DNA of 45,611 nt, taken from an uncultured Treponema sp. Lineage in GTDB: Bacteria; Spirochaetota; Spirochaetia; Treponematales; Treponemataceae. Position 1 is the stretch's first letter; every line of letters begins with the position of its first letter. The stretch is taken from contig NZ_CAMHSK010000019.1 of the NCBI RefSeq assembly GCF_946187725.1, positions 1 to 45,611 of the forward strand, written 5' to 3'. Below are positions 30,857 to 38,720 of this stretch, one piece after another. The notes below the pieces were generated by a model, which was given only the letters and a program-made list of their open reading frames with translations, did not search any database and was not told where the DNA came from. The translations under genes were made by a program, and so were the position numbers.

Positions 30857-33064
30857 TTATTCGCCCCAGCCCATTGCAATCAAATGATTTCTGGATTTAC
30901 GCCATAAAATAACAAACACAAACATTGATAAAATCAAAAGAGGCAGGAAAACAAAATTAATAGCAAGACTTATCTTTTTCGCCTTTTCAAATTCTTCTTC
31001 ACCAGTGATTTTATGCAGGGCGGTGACAGGAGCAGATTTTTCCATCAAAGAGGCAAGTTCCTCTTCTCCACGAAGGATAAAAAGCTCTTTCGTAAGATAG
31101 TCGTAATTTCTGAAATCCCCGCTGGATTCGCCTGAAATAAAGCCTGTCATAAGGGATGAAACGAAAAACTGATCAGAAACGAGCGAGATGTTTTTATCCC
31201 TTGCGGCAACAACAAATTGAGAAGTTCTTGAATCAGAAGCCGAAGCCGTTTTAGGCAAGAGAAAAGGATTTGTCAGAAATAAATCGTCTGGAGAATCTTT
31301 AGCAGGCAGCTGACACCATGCAAGATTCGTCGTAAACAAAAGCGGCTCAACTTCACCATAAGGCACAATCGGACTTGCCCAGAAGAGCGTAAGCCCCTGC
31401 TTCGCATTTTTCTGGCTCAGGATAAGCAGCCAAAGCGGATAATTAACCGTGGCATATTCCGCATTTGAGCCTGAGCCGCTTTCCATCATGATAGGATGGC
31501 ACGAAATATCCTCAACAAGAGAATTTTCAAATGCAAAGCCCCGGCCGTTTAAGAAGGAAATCAAACTGTCATTCTCATTTTTCGTAACTTTCCATTCATC
31601 TTCAATCATCGTATGAAAAGGACTTGTGGCAACAAAAAGCTTGGTTCCGCCCTCAACAGCCCTTTGAATCAGCATTGACTGTTCCATGCTCAAATTTTTT
31701 GTTCCAAAGAGAACTAGCTCATCATCAGCGCGAAGATTCCTCAGAACCTCGGTCGAATTGAAATCATTCAGAGACTCTACCGAAAATCCGCGTGAAGAAA
31801 GCCAAGGTTCAACATACATATAGCTTTCAGAAAGATTTCTGCCATTTCCGCAAAGAAGATAAACCTTCCGTTCCTTTTGGGTAAGAAATTGCTGCATCCG
31901 CACAGTCAAATCATATTCAAGTGTTGAAGTCGAAAGAACAAACGGAATTATAGAAGATTTTTCGAGATATTGTAAAAGCACCGCAGAATACACGGTGACA
32001 AATTCGGTCTTTGTACCGTTCTCATTTTTGATTTGCTGCCCCTGACTGCCCAGAGCCTTGAGTTTTTCAGGATCAGCAGTCTCAACTGTAAGGGAAATAT
32101 TTTTACCAGCCTGAGCATACGCCGAAAGGAATTCAAGTACATCATCCGTCTGCGGATACAAATTTTTAAGTTCCTTAGAGCGGAAATAAGTAATCCGTAA
32201 ATCACCGTCCAGTTCAGAAATCAGAGTCCGGCTCGTCTTTGAAAGCGAAAATTGCCTGCCAGCTGAAATATCCAGCCTGAAATAAAGATTCTTAACAGAA
32301 ATGGAGGTAAAAATCAGAATCAGAGTGATAAGAAAAGTCGTGAACCGTGAAGAGCGTTTATCAAGCCGCCTGAATTCAAAATGAACCGAAAGCAAAATCA
32401 AAATGAAAGAAAGTATTATGTAATAGAAGAAATTGCGTGAATCGAGAATGCCTTTTCCAAAAGAATCAAAATGCCATGCAAAAGAAAGTTTTCGGCACAA
32501 AAACGAAAGGACTTCCCCCGTCTTAAAATACAGCGGAAGAAGATGAAGAAAATTGACAAGAGCAAGAATTACGCTAGACAGTAAAAGCGGAAAAACAGCC
32601 GAAAATGCAAAAATCTCATAAAGCAGGTTCGTCATGCAGATTGAACAGAATCCGTAGAAAAAGATTCCGATAAACCCCGAAAAACACTGCCCGAAATCCA
32701 CAGAACCGAAAACATTCACGCAGAGAGGTATTGAAAGAAGCAGCAATACAGGAAGCATAAAAGCCGAAAAAGCCGCAAGATTCAAGGCCAGAAACCTTTT
32801 AAAAGACGAAACAGGCAGAGAGTCATCAAGAAGAAGTGAGCGAAGACGCAGAGAAAGAAGAGGCAGAACGAGAATGCTGACATAGGGAATCGCATTAAAA
32901 AATGGCCGCAAATCGCTTGAACCTAAGCCACTGACAAAAAATTTTCGTGCGAAGAAAAACCGGAAGGCAGTGAAAAAAATGGTAAGCAAAGCTGAAGCAT
33001 AAAAAAGAGGATCTATCAGATAAGAAAAGACAGCAGCCCGGTAAAGTGCAAAAGTTCTCTTCAT
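30857..33064 (-). CDS. GldF-GldG-like fused ABC permease/auxiliary protein
   Basis: A 735-residue protein. Residues about 1-235 form an ABC-2 type permease with six helices (GldF-like), followed by a helix at about 242-262. A large extracytoplasmic domain (about 265-690) follows, of the GldG/ABC_transp_aux type (KVYLLCGNGRNLSESYMYVE; DDELVLFGTKNLSMEQSMLI). A last helix lies near 705-727. In Bacteroidetes GldF and GldG are separate; spirochaetes often have this cargo without gliding. TAATG couples its start to the ATPase stop. Exported substrate is unknown. Confidence 0.8.
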   Translation of the reverse strand: MKRTFALYRAAVFSYLIDPLFYASALLTIFFTAFRFFFARKFFVSGLGSSDLRPFFNAIPYVSILVLPLLSLRLRSLLLDDSLPVSSFKRFLALNLAAFSAFMLPVLLLLSIPLCVNVFGSVDFGQCFSGFIGIFFYGFCSICMTNLLYEIFAFSAVFPLLLSSVILALVNFLHLLPLYFKTGEVLSFLCRKLSFAWHFDSFGKGILDSRNFFYYIILSFILILLSVHFEFRRLDKRSSRFTTFLITLILIFTSISVKNLYFRLDISAGRQFSLSKTSRTLISELDGDLRITYFRSKELKNLYPQTDDVLEFLSAYAQAGKNISLTVETADPEKLKALGSQGQQIKNENGTKTEFVTVYSAVLLQYLEKSSIIPFVLSTSTLEYDLTVRMQQFLTQKERKVYLLCGNGRNLSESYMYVEPWLSSRGFSVESLNDFNSTEVLRNLRADDELVLFGTKNLSMEQSMLIQRAVEGGTKLFVATSPFHTMIEDEWKVTKNENDSLISFLNGRGFAFENSLVEDISCHPIMMESGSGSNAEYATVNYPLWLLILSQKNAKQGLTLFWASPIVPYGEVEPLLFTTNLAWCQLPAKDSPDDLFLTNPFLLPKTASASDSRTSQFVVAARDKNISLVSDQFFVSSLMTGFISGESSGDFRNYDYLTKELFILRGEEELASLMEKSAPVTALHKITGEEEFEKAKKISLAINFVFLPLLILSMFVFVILWRKSRNHLIAMGWGE

Positions 33065-33777
33065 TATAATGCCCCTTTGTCCGAAGTGATTTTGAAAAAT
33101 GCTTCTTCAAGATTTTTACAGCAAAAACTCGAGGCAATATCTTCTTTTGTACCAGAAGCAGCAAGTCGCCCGTTATGGATTATATAAACAAAATCGCACA
33201 GAGATTCAACTTCCTGCATAAGATGCGTTGACAGAATAATTGTATGGTCGTTTTTGAGCGATTTTATAAGATTCCGCATATTGATAATCTGCGCCGGATC
33301 AAGCCCCGAAGCCGGTTCATCCAGTACAAGAACGGAAGGTTCATAGATAAGAGCCTGTGCAAAATTGACCCTCTCCCTCTGCCCTTTTGAAAGCGTACGG
33401 ATTTTTTTTGGCAAAAGTTCCTCAAGAGACAGATTTTTTAGAGAAGGTATTTTTTTGATTCCGTGAAGCTGCGCGCACATAAGCAGATATTCTGATACAG
33501 TAAACTCTTCTGGAAACTGCGGAACTTCGGCGACAAAACCAGTTAAATTACGCACTTTTTCAGGATTTTCAGAGACATTCACGCCATCGACTAAGATTTC
33601 ACCGCTAGTGGCAAAATGACGGCCACAAATTGCCTTTAAGACCGTTGTTTTTCCGGCCCCGTTTAGGCCAAGGATTCCAGTAATCTCACCTTTTCTGCAA
33701 GTCATTGAAAAATCCTTGACCGCAACCCCTGAAGCGTGAGAAGAATATTTTTTTGAGAAAGATTTTATTTCAATCAT
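33064..33777 (-). CDS. ABC transporter ATP-binding protein (GldA-like)
   Basis: A 237-residue ATPase: Walker A GLNGAGKTT (about 37-45), Q-loop in VAEVPQFPEEFTV, signature LSKGQRERVN, Walker B VLVLDEPASGLDP and H-loop STHLMQEVE are all intact. It drives the fused permease downstream. ATG 33777 is chosen although an in-frame GTG exists at 33864. The GTG lies upstream of the likely transcription start, and the intervening sequence is an intrinsic-terminator hairpin, not coding. No good Shine-Dalgarno precedes 33777. Confidence 0.9.
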   Translation of the reverse strand: MIEIKSFSKKYSSHASGVAVKDFSMTCRKGEITGILGLNGAGKTTVLKAICGRHFATSGEILVDGVNVSENPEKVRNLTGFVAEVPQFPEEFTVSEYLLMCAQLHGIKKIPSLKNLSLEELLPKKIRTLSKGQRERVNFAQALIYEPSVLVLDEPASGLDPAQIINMRNLIKSLKNDHTIILSTHLMQEVESLCDFVYIIHNGRLAASGTKEDIASSFCCKNLEEAFFKITSDKGAL

Positions 33778-33800
33778 TTTTGAAAGTCTGACAGAAAGAT

Positions 33801-33858
33801 AAAAAAAGAGCCAGATGAACTGCCTCTGCTCACCGCTTAAAGGCAGCTCACTTGACTC
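33801..33858 (-). terminator. Intrinsic-terminator hairpin in the ABC-operon leader
   Basis: On the minus strand a 17-bp stem with one mismatch (GAGTCAAGTGAGCTGCC, 33858-33842, with GGCAGTTCATCTGGCTC, 33824-33808) and a 17-nt loop is followed by seven T (33807-33801). The promoter at 33867-33895 would start RNA about 2 nt before the stem, and the ATPase ATG follows 24 nt after the T-run. It could be an attenuator. Confidence 0.75.
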
Positions 33859-33866
33859 TTGCACAG

Positions 33867-33895
33867 AATATAACGATGTTTCTGATCTAAGTCAA
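33867..33895 (-). promoter_or_regulatory. Promoter of the Gld-like ABC operon
   Basis: TTGACT (33895-33890), a 17-bp spacer and TATATT (33872-33867) on the minus strand. The predicted start near 33860 puts an 80-nt leader before the ATPase gene. Confidence 0.75.
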
Positions 33896-33943
33896 CAGAC
33901 TGAAAATTTCGTTAATTTTACGATTTGATGTTCAACTGACATT

Positions 33944-34042
33944 TTACTGAAATGCCATGAACATGGATGATGTGAAAATGATTGAGAATGCGCAGAAGAA
34001 AACCGACATTAAGGTTAAAAACTTAAATTTAATGCTATTCAT
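33944..34042 (-). CDS. Small hydrophobic peptide (32 residues)
   Basis: Frame MNSIKFKFLTLMSVFFCAFS, followed by about 12 further residues ending MAFQ. It has a basic start then one hydrophobic stretch (about 8-30), so it is a single-span or signal-like membrane peptide. A very strong GGGAGGA site lies 8 nt before ATG 34042; an ATG at 34048 is too close to it. A consensus TATAAT is at 34081-34076. There is no obvious homology. Its transcript runs toward the ABC operon, whose promoter lies 50 nt beyond the stop, so it may be an independent small gene or an upstream leader gene. Confidence 0.5.
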   Translation of the reverse strand: MNSIKFKFLTLMSVFFCAFSIIFTSSMFMAFQ

Positions 34043-34163
34043 AGACATATCCTCCCTGTCATTTAATTAACGAGGATTATAACCCGCAAAAGTTCAAAAA
34101 CAAGGAAAAGTTGATTTTTTTCAAAAAAAAATGTATTTTTTCATCTTAAAAGGGTTTAGAAAA

Positions 34164-35171
34164 ATGACTTTCACACACTTTACGGCAGGCATAGACGACT
34201 CCGACAGGCGATTGGACAGAGTTCTGCGCAAATTTCTTAGCGAAGAAAGCCTGTCATCTCTATATAAATCCCTGCGAAAAGGCCTAATAAAAGTCAACGG
34301 CAAAAAGTGCGAAGGAAATTTCAGAATCAGCAATGGCGACGACATTCAGATTGCTGATTTTTTGCTGACTGAAAAAGCAAATGAAAAATCCTCTGATAAC
34401 AAAAATTCTTCTCCGATTTTAAAAAGAGCAAAAATCGATTTGGAGAAAATCACGGTTTTTAAAAACGAAAGCCTTTTAATCCTCAATAAACCATACGACA
34501 TCCCGGTTCAGCCTTCATCCTCGCAAGGCAGACTTTTCCTTTCAGAAATCGTGCAGGAAGAATACGAAAACACTCATAAAAAATCATCGCTTTCTTTCCG
34601 TACGGGGCCGTTGCACCGTCTTGACCGAAAAACCACAGGATTGATTGCATTTTCTCAGAATCTTGAAGGGGCAAAATGGTTCAGTGAAGCAATAAAAACC
34701 CACACAATTCAAAAAGAATATCTTGCGCTTCTGGAAGGTAAATTTGAAGCAGAAACTGTCTGGGAAGACATGATTCAGAAATTGGAAAGTGGACAACAAA
34801 AATTTGAAAATGAAAGATTTCATACCGTTTCGGTGAATTCTGAAGACGGAAAGTTTGCTCATACGGAAGTTTTTCCTGTTTCTCATGCTGTTTTTAATGG
34901 AAATGAAGTTACGCTTGCACGAGTTTTAATTACAACCGGACGCACGCATCAAATTCGCTCACAGTGTGCTTACCACGGCTTTCCTCTTTTGGGCGACACG
35001 GCATATGGCGGAACTAAGATTGATTCGAAGAAATTCGCTCAGGATTTTTTTCTTCATGCCTTTGAACTTCATTTTCCCGCTGACAATCCTTTGGGTCTCC
35101 CGGAAAAATTAAATGCCCCAATCAGTAAAGCAGCAGAAGATTTTTTTTCTTCAATAAATCTCGTTTTTTAG
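34164..35171 (+). CDS. RluC/RluD-type 23S rRNA pseudouridine synthase
   Basis: A 335-residue enzyme with an N-terminal S4 RNA-binding domain (DDSDRRLDRVLRKFLSEE, about 10-70) and a pseudouridine synthase domain. The catalytic Asp is in GPLHRLDRKTTGL (about 150-162), and the second motif RVLITTGRTHQIRSQC and late motif GFPLLGDTAYGG are intact. It isomerises uridines in 23S rRNA; RluC and RluD cannot be told apart here. ATG 34164 is chosen over 34131; neither has a strong ribosome site. An unusual Lys/Ser-rich linker (about 72-95) joins the domains. Confidence 0.88.
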   Translation: MTFTHFTAGIDDSDRRLDRVLRKFLSEESLSSLYKSLRKGLIKVNGKKCEGNFRISNGDDIQIADFLLTEKANEKSSDNKNSSPILKRAKIDLEKITVFKNESLLILNKPYDIPVQPSSSQGRLFLSEIVQEEYENTHKKSSLSFRTGPLHRLDRKTTGLIAFSQNLEGAKWFSEAIKTHTIQKEYLALLEGKFEAETVWEDMIQKLESGQQKFENERFHTVSVNSEDGKFAHTEVFPVSHAVFNGNEVTLARVLITTGRTHQIRSQCAYHGFPLLGDTAYGGTKIDSKKFAQDFFLHAFELHFPADNPLGLPEKLNAPISKAAEDFFSSINLVF

Positions 35172-35199
35172 AAAAAAATTCAACAATTTTCAAATTTAA

Positions 35200-35228
35200 T
35201 TGAAAATCCTTATTCACCGCCTTATAAT
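35200..35228 (+). promoter_or_regulatory. Promoter of the P-loop/Asp23-like gene
   Basis: TTGAAA (35200-35205), a 17-bp spacer and consensus TATAAT (35223-35228), followed by a leader of about 50 nt to ATG 35286. Confidence 0.75.
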
Positions 35229-35285
35229 TAATAGTGAAGTTTCCGACTACCTCGAAAACTGAACCTTCGGGAAAGACGGCATTCT

Positions 35286-36209
35286 ATGAATTTTGAAACA
35301 ATAAAAGAAATCCTCGGCCTAGAAAAAAAAGGAACCACGGTTTTTGCTTTCTATGGACCGAGCGGCACAGGTAAAAGTTTCAGGGCAAAGCTGGTTGCAC
35401 AGCAGTATGGAATCAAGGTCATCATAGATGACGGCCTTCTTATTCAGGATGATGAAATTCTTGCAGGCAAATCTGCAAAACTTGAAAAAAACTACATGGG
35501 AGCCGTACGCACTGCTCTTTTTGACGATAAGGAGCATCGAGATTCAGTCGCTCATGCCATTCAGAAAAACAGAATAAAAAAAATCCTGATTCTTGGCACA
35601 TCAGAAAAAATGGTGAATAAAATCGCCGTCCGTCTTCAGCTTCCGCTCCCGGAAAAATATATCAAAATCGAAGAAATCTCTACGCCGGAGCAAATGGAAG
35701 AAGCACGCCGAAGCCGTCAAATCGAAGGAAAGCATGTAATCCCGGTTCGCGCGTATGAAGTCAAAAATCAGTCCTACTCAAAGATTTTCTACGACTCAAT
35801 CCGCGTTTCCACAGCCAAAAACAAGGTTCTGAACGGGATTCTTTCAAAAATCCTCGGAAAACAGCCGAATGCGGCACCATCACAAAATACAAAGCTTTTC
35901 GAAAAATCGCTGGTCCGTCCGGCATTTTCTCAGCTGGAGCGCAAAGATGTCTCACATGCAGTGCTCGCACAGATGACAATGGGCTTTATCGGGGAATTTA
36001 ATTCTGAAGTCCGTATAAAAAAACTCACGGTCAAAAATGAAAAGTCTGGTTACACTTTCATTATGACCGTGGATGTACCGTTGGGCAAAGAACTTACCCA
36101 AATCAGTGAAGAATTAAAAGATTTCGTAATCAACATGATAGAAAAAAAGTTGAACTTACGAATCGAAGATGTCTATATCGTAATCGACAAATTACTAAAA
36201 TCGGCTTAG
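35286..36209 (+). CDS. P-loop NTPase fused to an Asp23/Gls24-like domain
   Basis: A 307-residue protein. Residues 20-200 are a P-loop NTPase with Walker A YGPSGTGKSFRAK (23-35), a DDGLL segment where a kinase-like Asp would sit, and KILILGTSEKM. The C-terminal 85 residues (SHAVLAQMTMGFIGEF...VNMIEKKLNLRIEDVYIVID) match the Asp23/Gls24 fold, which in Gram-positives forms membrane-tethered envelope-stress proteins. The fusion is unusual and its biological role unknown. It is monocistronic. Its stop overlaps the flagellar gene's stop by 3-4 bp tail to tail. Confidence 0.75.
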   Translation: MNFETIKEILGLEKKGTTVFAFYGPSGTGKSFRAKLVAQQYGIKVIIDDGLLIQDDEILAGKSAKLEKNYMGAVRTALFDDKEHRDSVAHAIQKNRIKKILILGTSEKMVNKIAVRLQLPLPEKYIKIEEISTPEQMEEARRSRQIEGKHVIPVRAYEVKNQSYSKIFYDSIRVSTAKNKVLNGILSKILGKQPNAAPSQNTKLFEKSLVRPAFSQLERKDVSHAVLAQMTMGFIGEFNSEVRIKKLTVKNEKSGYTFIMTVDVPLGKELTQISEELKDFVINMIEKKLNLRIEDVYIVIDKLLKSA

Positions 36210-37000
36210 TGGCTCAAAGCGACTTTATTCCAAAGAGTGCTCATCATGCTGTCTTCACTCTGGATTGTCTTCTGACTTGCCTCATAAGCACGGTTTACTT
36301 CAATCATTTTGACCATTTCATTTACGACATTAACATTGCTGGTCTCCATGTATCCCTGAAGCATTTTAGGTCTTTCCATGCCTTCTGCGATATATGCTTC
36401 TCCAGAAACATTGTTTGAGTTCCAGAGAGAGTTGCCCATCTTTTTAAGATATCTCTCATCGTCAAAACGCACGATTTTGATTCGGTCGATTACTTCATTG
36501 TCTTTTGTCGTAATAACGCCGTCTTCGTTTACGATGAATTTGTCGTCCTCAACACGAATCACGCCATTTTCACCCAAAAGCGGATAACCATCTTTTGTAA
36601 GCAGAATTCCCTCTTTTCCGAGAATAAAATTTCCGTTTCGTGTATATCGTTCGCCAGATGGTGTTTCCACAGCAAAAAATCCCTCTCCGGCAAGAGCAAG
36701 GTCAGTGTTCGTATTTGTTCCGCGGAAAGACCCCTGTTCAAATACGGTGAAGTTCTCATTGGTCTCAACGCCAAGTCCAACTTTTCCGATGATTGGAGCT
36801 ACATCAGCAGAACCGAAAGGAGTTTTGTAAACGCCGTCAGCCTGGCTTCTTCTCAAAAGAAGTTCTGGGAAAGATTTTGTAGCAGTCTCATCCCGCTTGA
36901 ATCCAGCTGTATCAACATTTGCAAGGTTGTTTGAAATAGTGTCCAGTCTGTTTTGCTGTGCGTTCATTCCACTGGAACCGATATACCAACCACGAATCAT
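36206..37000 (-). CDS. flgF: Flagellar basal-body rod protein, FlgF/FlgG family
   Basis: A 264-residue axial flagellar protein with the family's terminal helices: N-terminal GSSGMNAQQNRLDTISNNLANVDTAGFKR (quoted in parts: MNAQQNRLDTISNNLAN, VDTAGFKRD) and C-terminal SNVNVVNEMVKMIEVNRAYEA. The middle has LALAGEGFFAVETPSGERYT. In spirochaetes two flgG-like genes usually occur side by side; only one is here, and FlgF versus FlgG is uncertain. A strong GAGGAG site precedes ATG 37000 and a sigma-28-like promoter lies upstream. Confidence 0.9.
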   Translation of the reverse strand: MIRGWYIGSSGMNAQQNRLDTISNNLANVDTAGFKRDETATKSFPELLLRRSQADGVYKTPFGSADVAPIIGKVGLGVETNENFTVFEQGSFRGTNTNTDLALAGEGFFAVETPSGERYTRNGNFILGKEGILLTKDGYPLLGENGVIRVEDDKFIVNEDGVITTKDNEVIDRIKIVRFDDERYLKKMGNSLWNSNNVSGEAYIAEGMERPKMLQGYMETSNVNVVNEMVKMIEVNRAYEASQKTIQSEDSMMSTLWNKVALSH

Positions 37001-37044
37001 ATAAAACTCCTCTTAAAACGAATTTCACTTTTTCTATATGTAAA

Positions 37045-37071
37045 GTATCGGAATTTCAAAAAAGAATTTTA
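37045..37071 (-). promoter_or_regulatory. Sigma-28-like (flagellar) promoter of the rod-protein gene
   Basis: On the minus strand TAAA (37071-37068), 15 bp, then TCCGATAC (37052-37045), against the FliA consensus TAAA-N15-GCCGATAA. Predicted start is about 38 nt before ATG 37000. Confidence 0.5.
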
Positions 37072-37198
37072 GAATTTGTTTTTTGAAAGTTTATCGCCTA
37101 AAATGAATCTATGCCAAACAGGATTCTAATAAGTTAAGGGATTCGTTCATTAAGTTTATTAGACATCTACAAATGAAATCAAAAGAGGATTTTTCACT

Positions 37199-38626
37199 TT
37201 GGATTCGCTGTCAGTTAATTTGTTACTTAGTTGTGTCTGCCTGAGTTTCTGTATGCTCACGCTGATTATCGCCCTCAAAATGGTAAGAACCACAAAATCG
37301 CATCTGGATTTTGATGACCTCACAGGTCTTTTCAATCTTGAAAAATTCAAAATAGAGGCAAAAAAGCTGCTTTCAAACGCAAAGCCAGATGAATATTCCT
37401 TTATCTGCATCGACATAAATAAATTCCAGTACCTCACGGATTCTCTTGGCAGGGAGACAGCAAATTCTGTGCTCCGGGTTCTTGGCGAACATTTCAAGAA
37501 AGTTGTTCCGGAAGAAGCAATTCTATGCCGCCGCTACTCCGACAATTTCGTCATACTGCTTCACGAAACATTTGGACCAATTATAGAGGATTATGTCCTC
37601 AGCATGATAAGCGTAGTTTCTCAACTGGGAAGTCTTCTTCCCCTTCATTATACGCTTGAATTCAGCACGGGCGTCTATTCAATATCAAATCCTCATGAAG
37701 ACATTGAACTTATGATAAACAAAGCAAATACCGCCAGAACGGCCGGAAAATACAGCCCCAATCCTTCAAGAATCAGTTTTTACAATGAACAGATGAACTT
37801 GAGCAGCGAACATGAAAAAGAAATAATCTTTGATATGAACAGGGCATTCGAGGCAAACGAATTCATTCCTTATTATCAGCCGAAATTCAATTTCGCAGAC
37901 GGTAAGGTCATAGGAGCAGAAGCGCTTGTGCGCTGGAAGCACTACAGAAAAGGCCTGCTTGAACCGAATTATTTCGTACCACTTTTTGAACGCAACGGAT
38001 TCATATCAAAAGTTGACATTAAAATTTTCGAATCAGTGTGCCGCTTTCTCGACCGCTGGAACAAATCTGGCCCAGAAGGAACCTGCCCCAAACCACTCAC
38101 AATTTCATGCAACCTTTCACGATATCAGCTTTACAATCCGACATTTGCTCAGGAATACTCAAAAATTGCCTCTAAATATCAGATTGCACCATCTAAAATC
38201 GAGCTTGAACTGACAGAAAGCCTCATGATGGACAATAAAAAGCGTCTATTAAAGGCAATGAATGAAATCAAAAAAGCAGGATTTGACATTTCGGTAGATG
38301 ATTTTGGTTCAGGATTCTCTTCCTTGAGTCTCCTCAAAGACATACCGGCAAATGTAATCAAATTGGACAAGGAATTTTTTGCGAACACAGCTCCTTCAAA
38401 CTCAGATGAACATAAAGACACCAAAAAAGACAATATAATTGTAAATTCAGTAATTGATATGGCAAAAAAACTGTCAATGACAACGGTTGCTGAAGGTGTT
38501 GAAGAAGAATCTCAGGCAAGGCAGCTCAAGGAAATGGGCTGCGACATTGCCCAAGGGTATTTTTATGCAAAGCCTATGTGTGAAGAAGATTTTGAAAAAC
38601 TCCTCCACAACTCGTTATGCAAATAA
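37199..38626 (+). CDS. c-di-GMP phosphodiesterase: degenerate GGDEF plus EAL
   Basis: A 475-residue membrane-anchored signalling enzyme. One N-terminal helix (about 5-28), a GGDEF-fold domain (about 37-190) whose active-site loop reads RRYSDNF instead of GGDEF, and an EAL domain (about 205-470). The EAL motifs are complete: EALVRW, the Asn of SCNLSR, ELTESLM, DDFGSGFSS, LDKEF and EGVEEE with QGYFYAKPM. It should hydrolyse c-di-GMP, with the dead GGDEF perhaps binding GTP as an allosteric input. The start is TTG 37199, with AGAGGA 9-10 nt upstream; the first in-frame ATG is 19 codons in. It is divergent from a flagellar gene, compatible with motility control. Confidence 0.9.
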   Translation: MDSLSVNLLLSCVCLSFCMLTLIIALKMVRTTKSHLDFDDLTGLFNLEKFKIEAKKLLSNAKPDEYSFICIDINKFQYLTDSLGRETANSVLRVLGEHFKKVVPEEAILCRRYSDNFVILLHETFGPIIEDYVLSMISVVSQLGSLLPLHYTLEFSTGVYSISNPHEDIELMINKANTARTAGKYSPNPSRISFYNEQMNLSSEHEKEIIFDMNRAFEANEFIPYYQPKFNFADGKVIGAEALVRWKHYRKGLLEPNYFVPLFERNGFISKVDIKIFESVCRFLDRWNKSGPEGTCPKPLTISCNLSRYQLYNPTFAQEYSKIASKYQIAPSKIELELTESLMMDNKKRLLKAMNEIKKAGFDISVDDFGSGFSSLSLLKDIPANVIKLDKEFFANTAPSNSDEHKDTKKDNIIVNSVIDMAKKLSMTTVAEGVEEESQARQLKEMGCDIAQGYFYAKPMCEEDFEKLLHNSLCK

Positions 38627-38628
38627 AT

Positions 38629-38665
38629 AGAGGTGTTCGAAAAACAGAAGTTTCTGAACACCTCT
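38629..38665. terminator. Hairpin between the EAL gene and hisS
   Basis: A perfect 10-bp stem AGAGGTGTTC/GAACACCTCT with a 17-nt loop, starting 3 nt after the EAL stop. There is no T-tract on either side, so termination strength is uncertain; it may be mainly a transcript end-stabilising hairpin. Confidence 0.5.
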
Positions 38666-38720
38666 AATGAATAAAGTTTTAGTGAAGCAATGAGTAATTC
38701 TTGATTGAATTGCTCAGATT

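Noticed and set aside
33778..33864. GTG-initiated N-terminal extension of the ABC ATPase
   Set aside because: It lies over a terminator hairpin and upstream of the predicted transcription start; the ATPase fold begins at MIEIKSF (33777).
37090..37110. A second sigma-28-like -10 (GGCGATAA on the minus strand)
   Set aside because: No TAAA-type -35 at 15-bp spacing; the site at 37045-37071 fits better.
37173..37244. A 23-codon plus-strand frame starting ATG 37173 before the EAL gene
   Set aside because: It overlaps the EAL start in another frame with no ribosome site and no plausible peptide; it could be an upstream regulator but nothing supports that.
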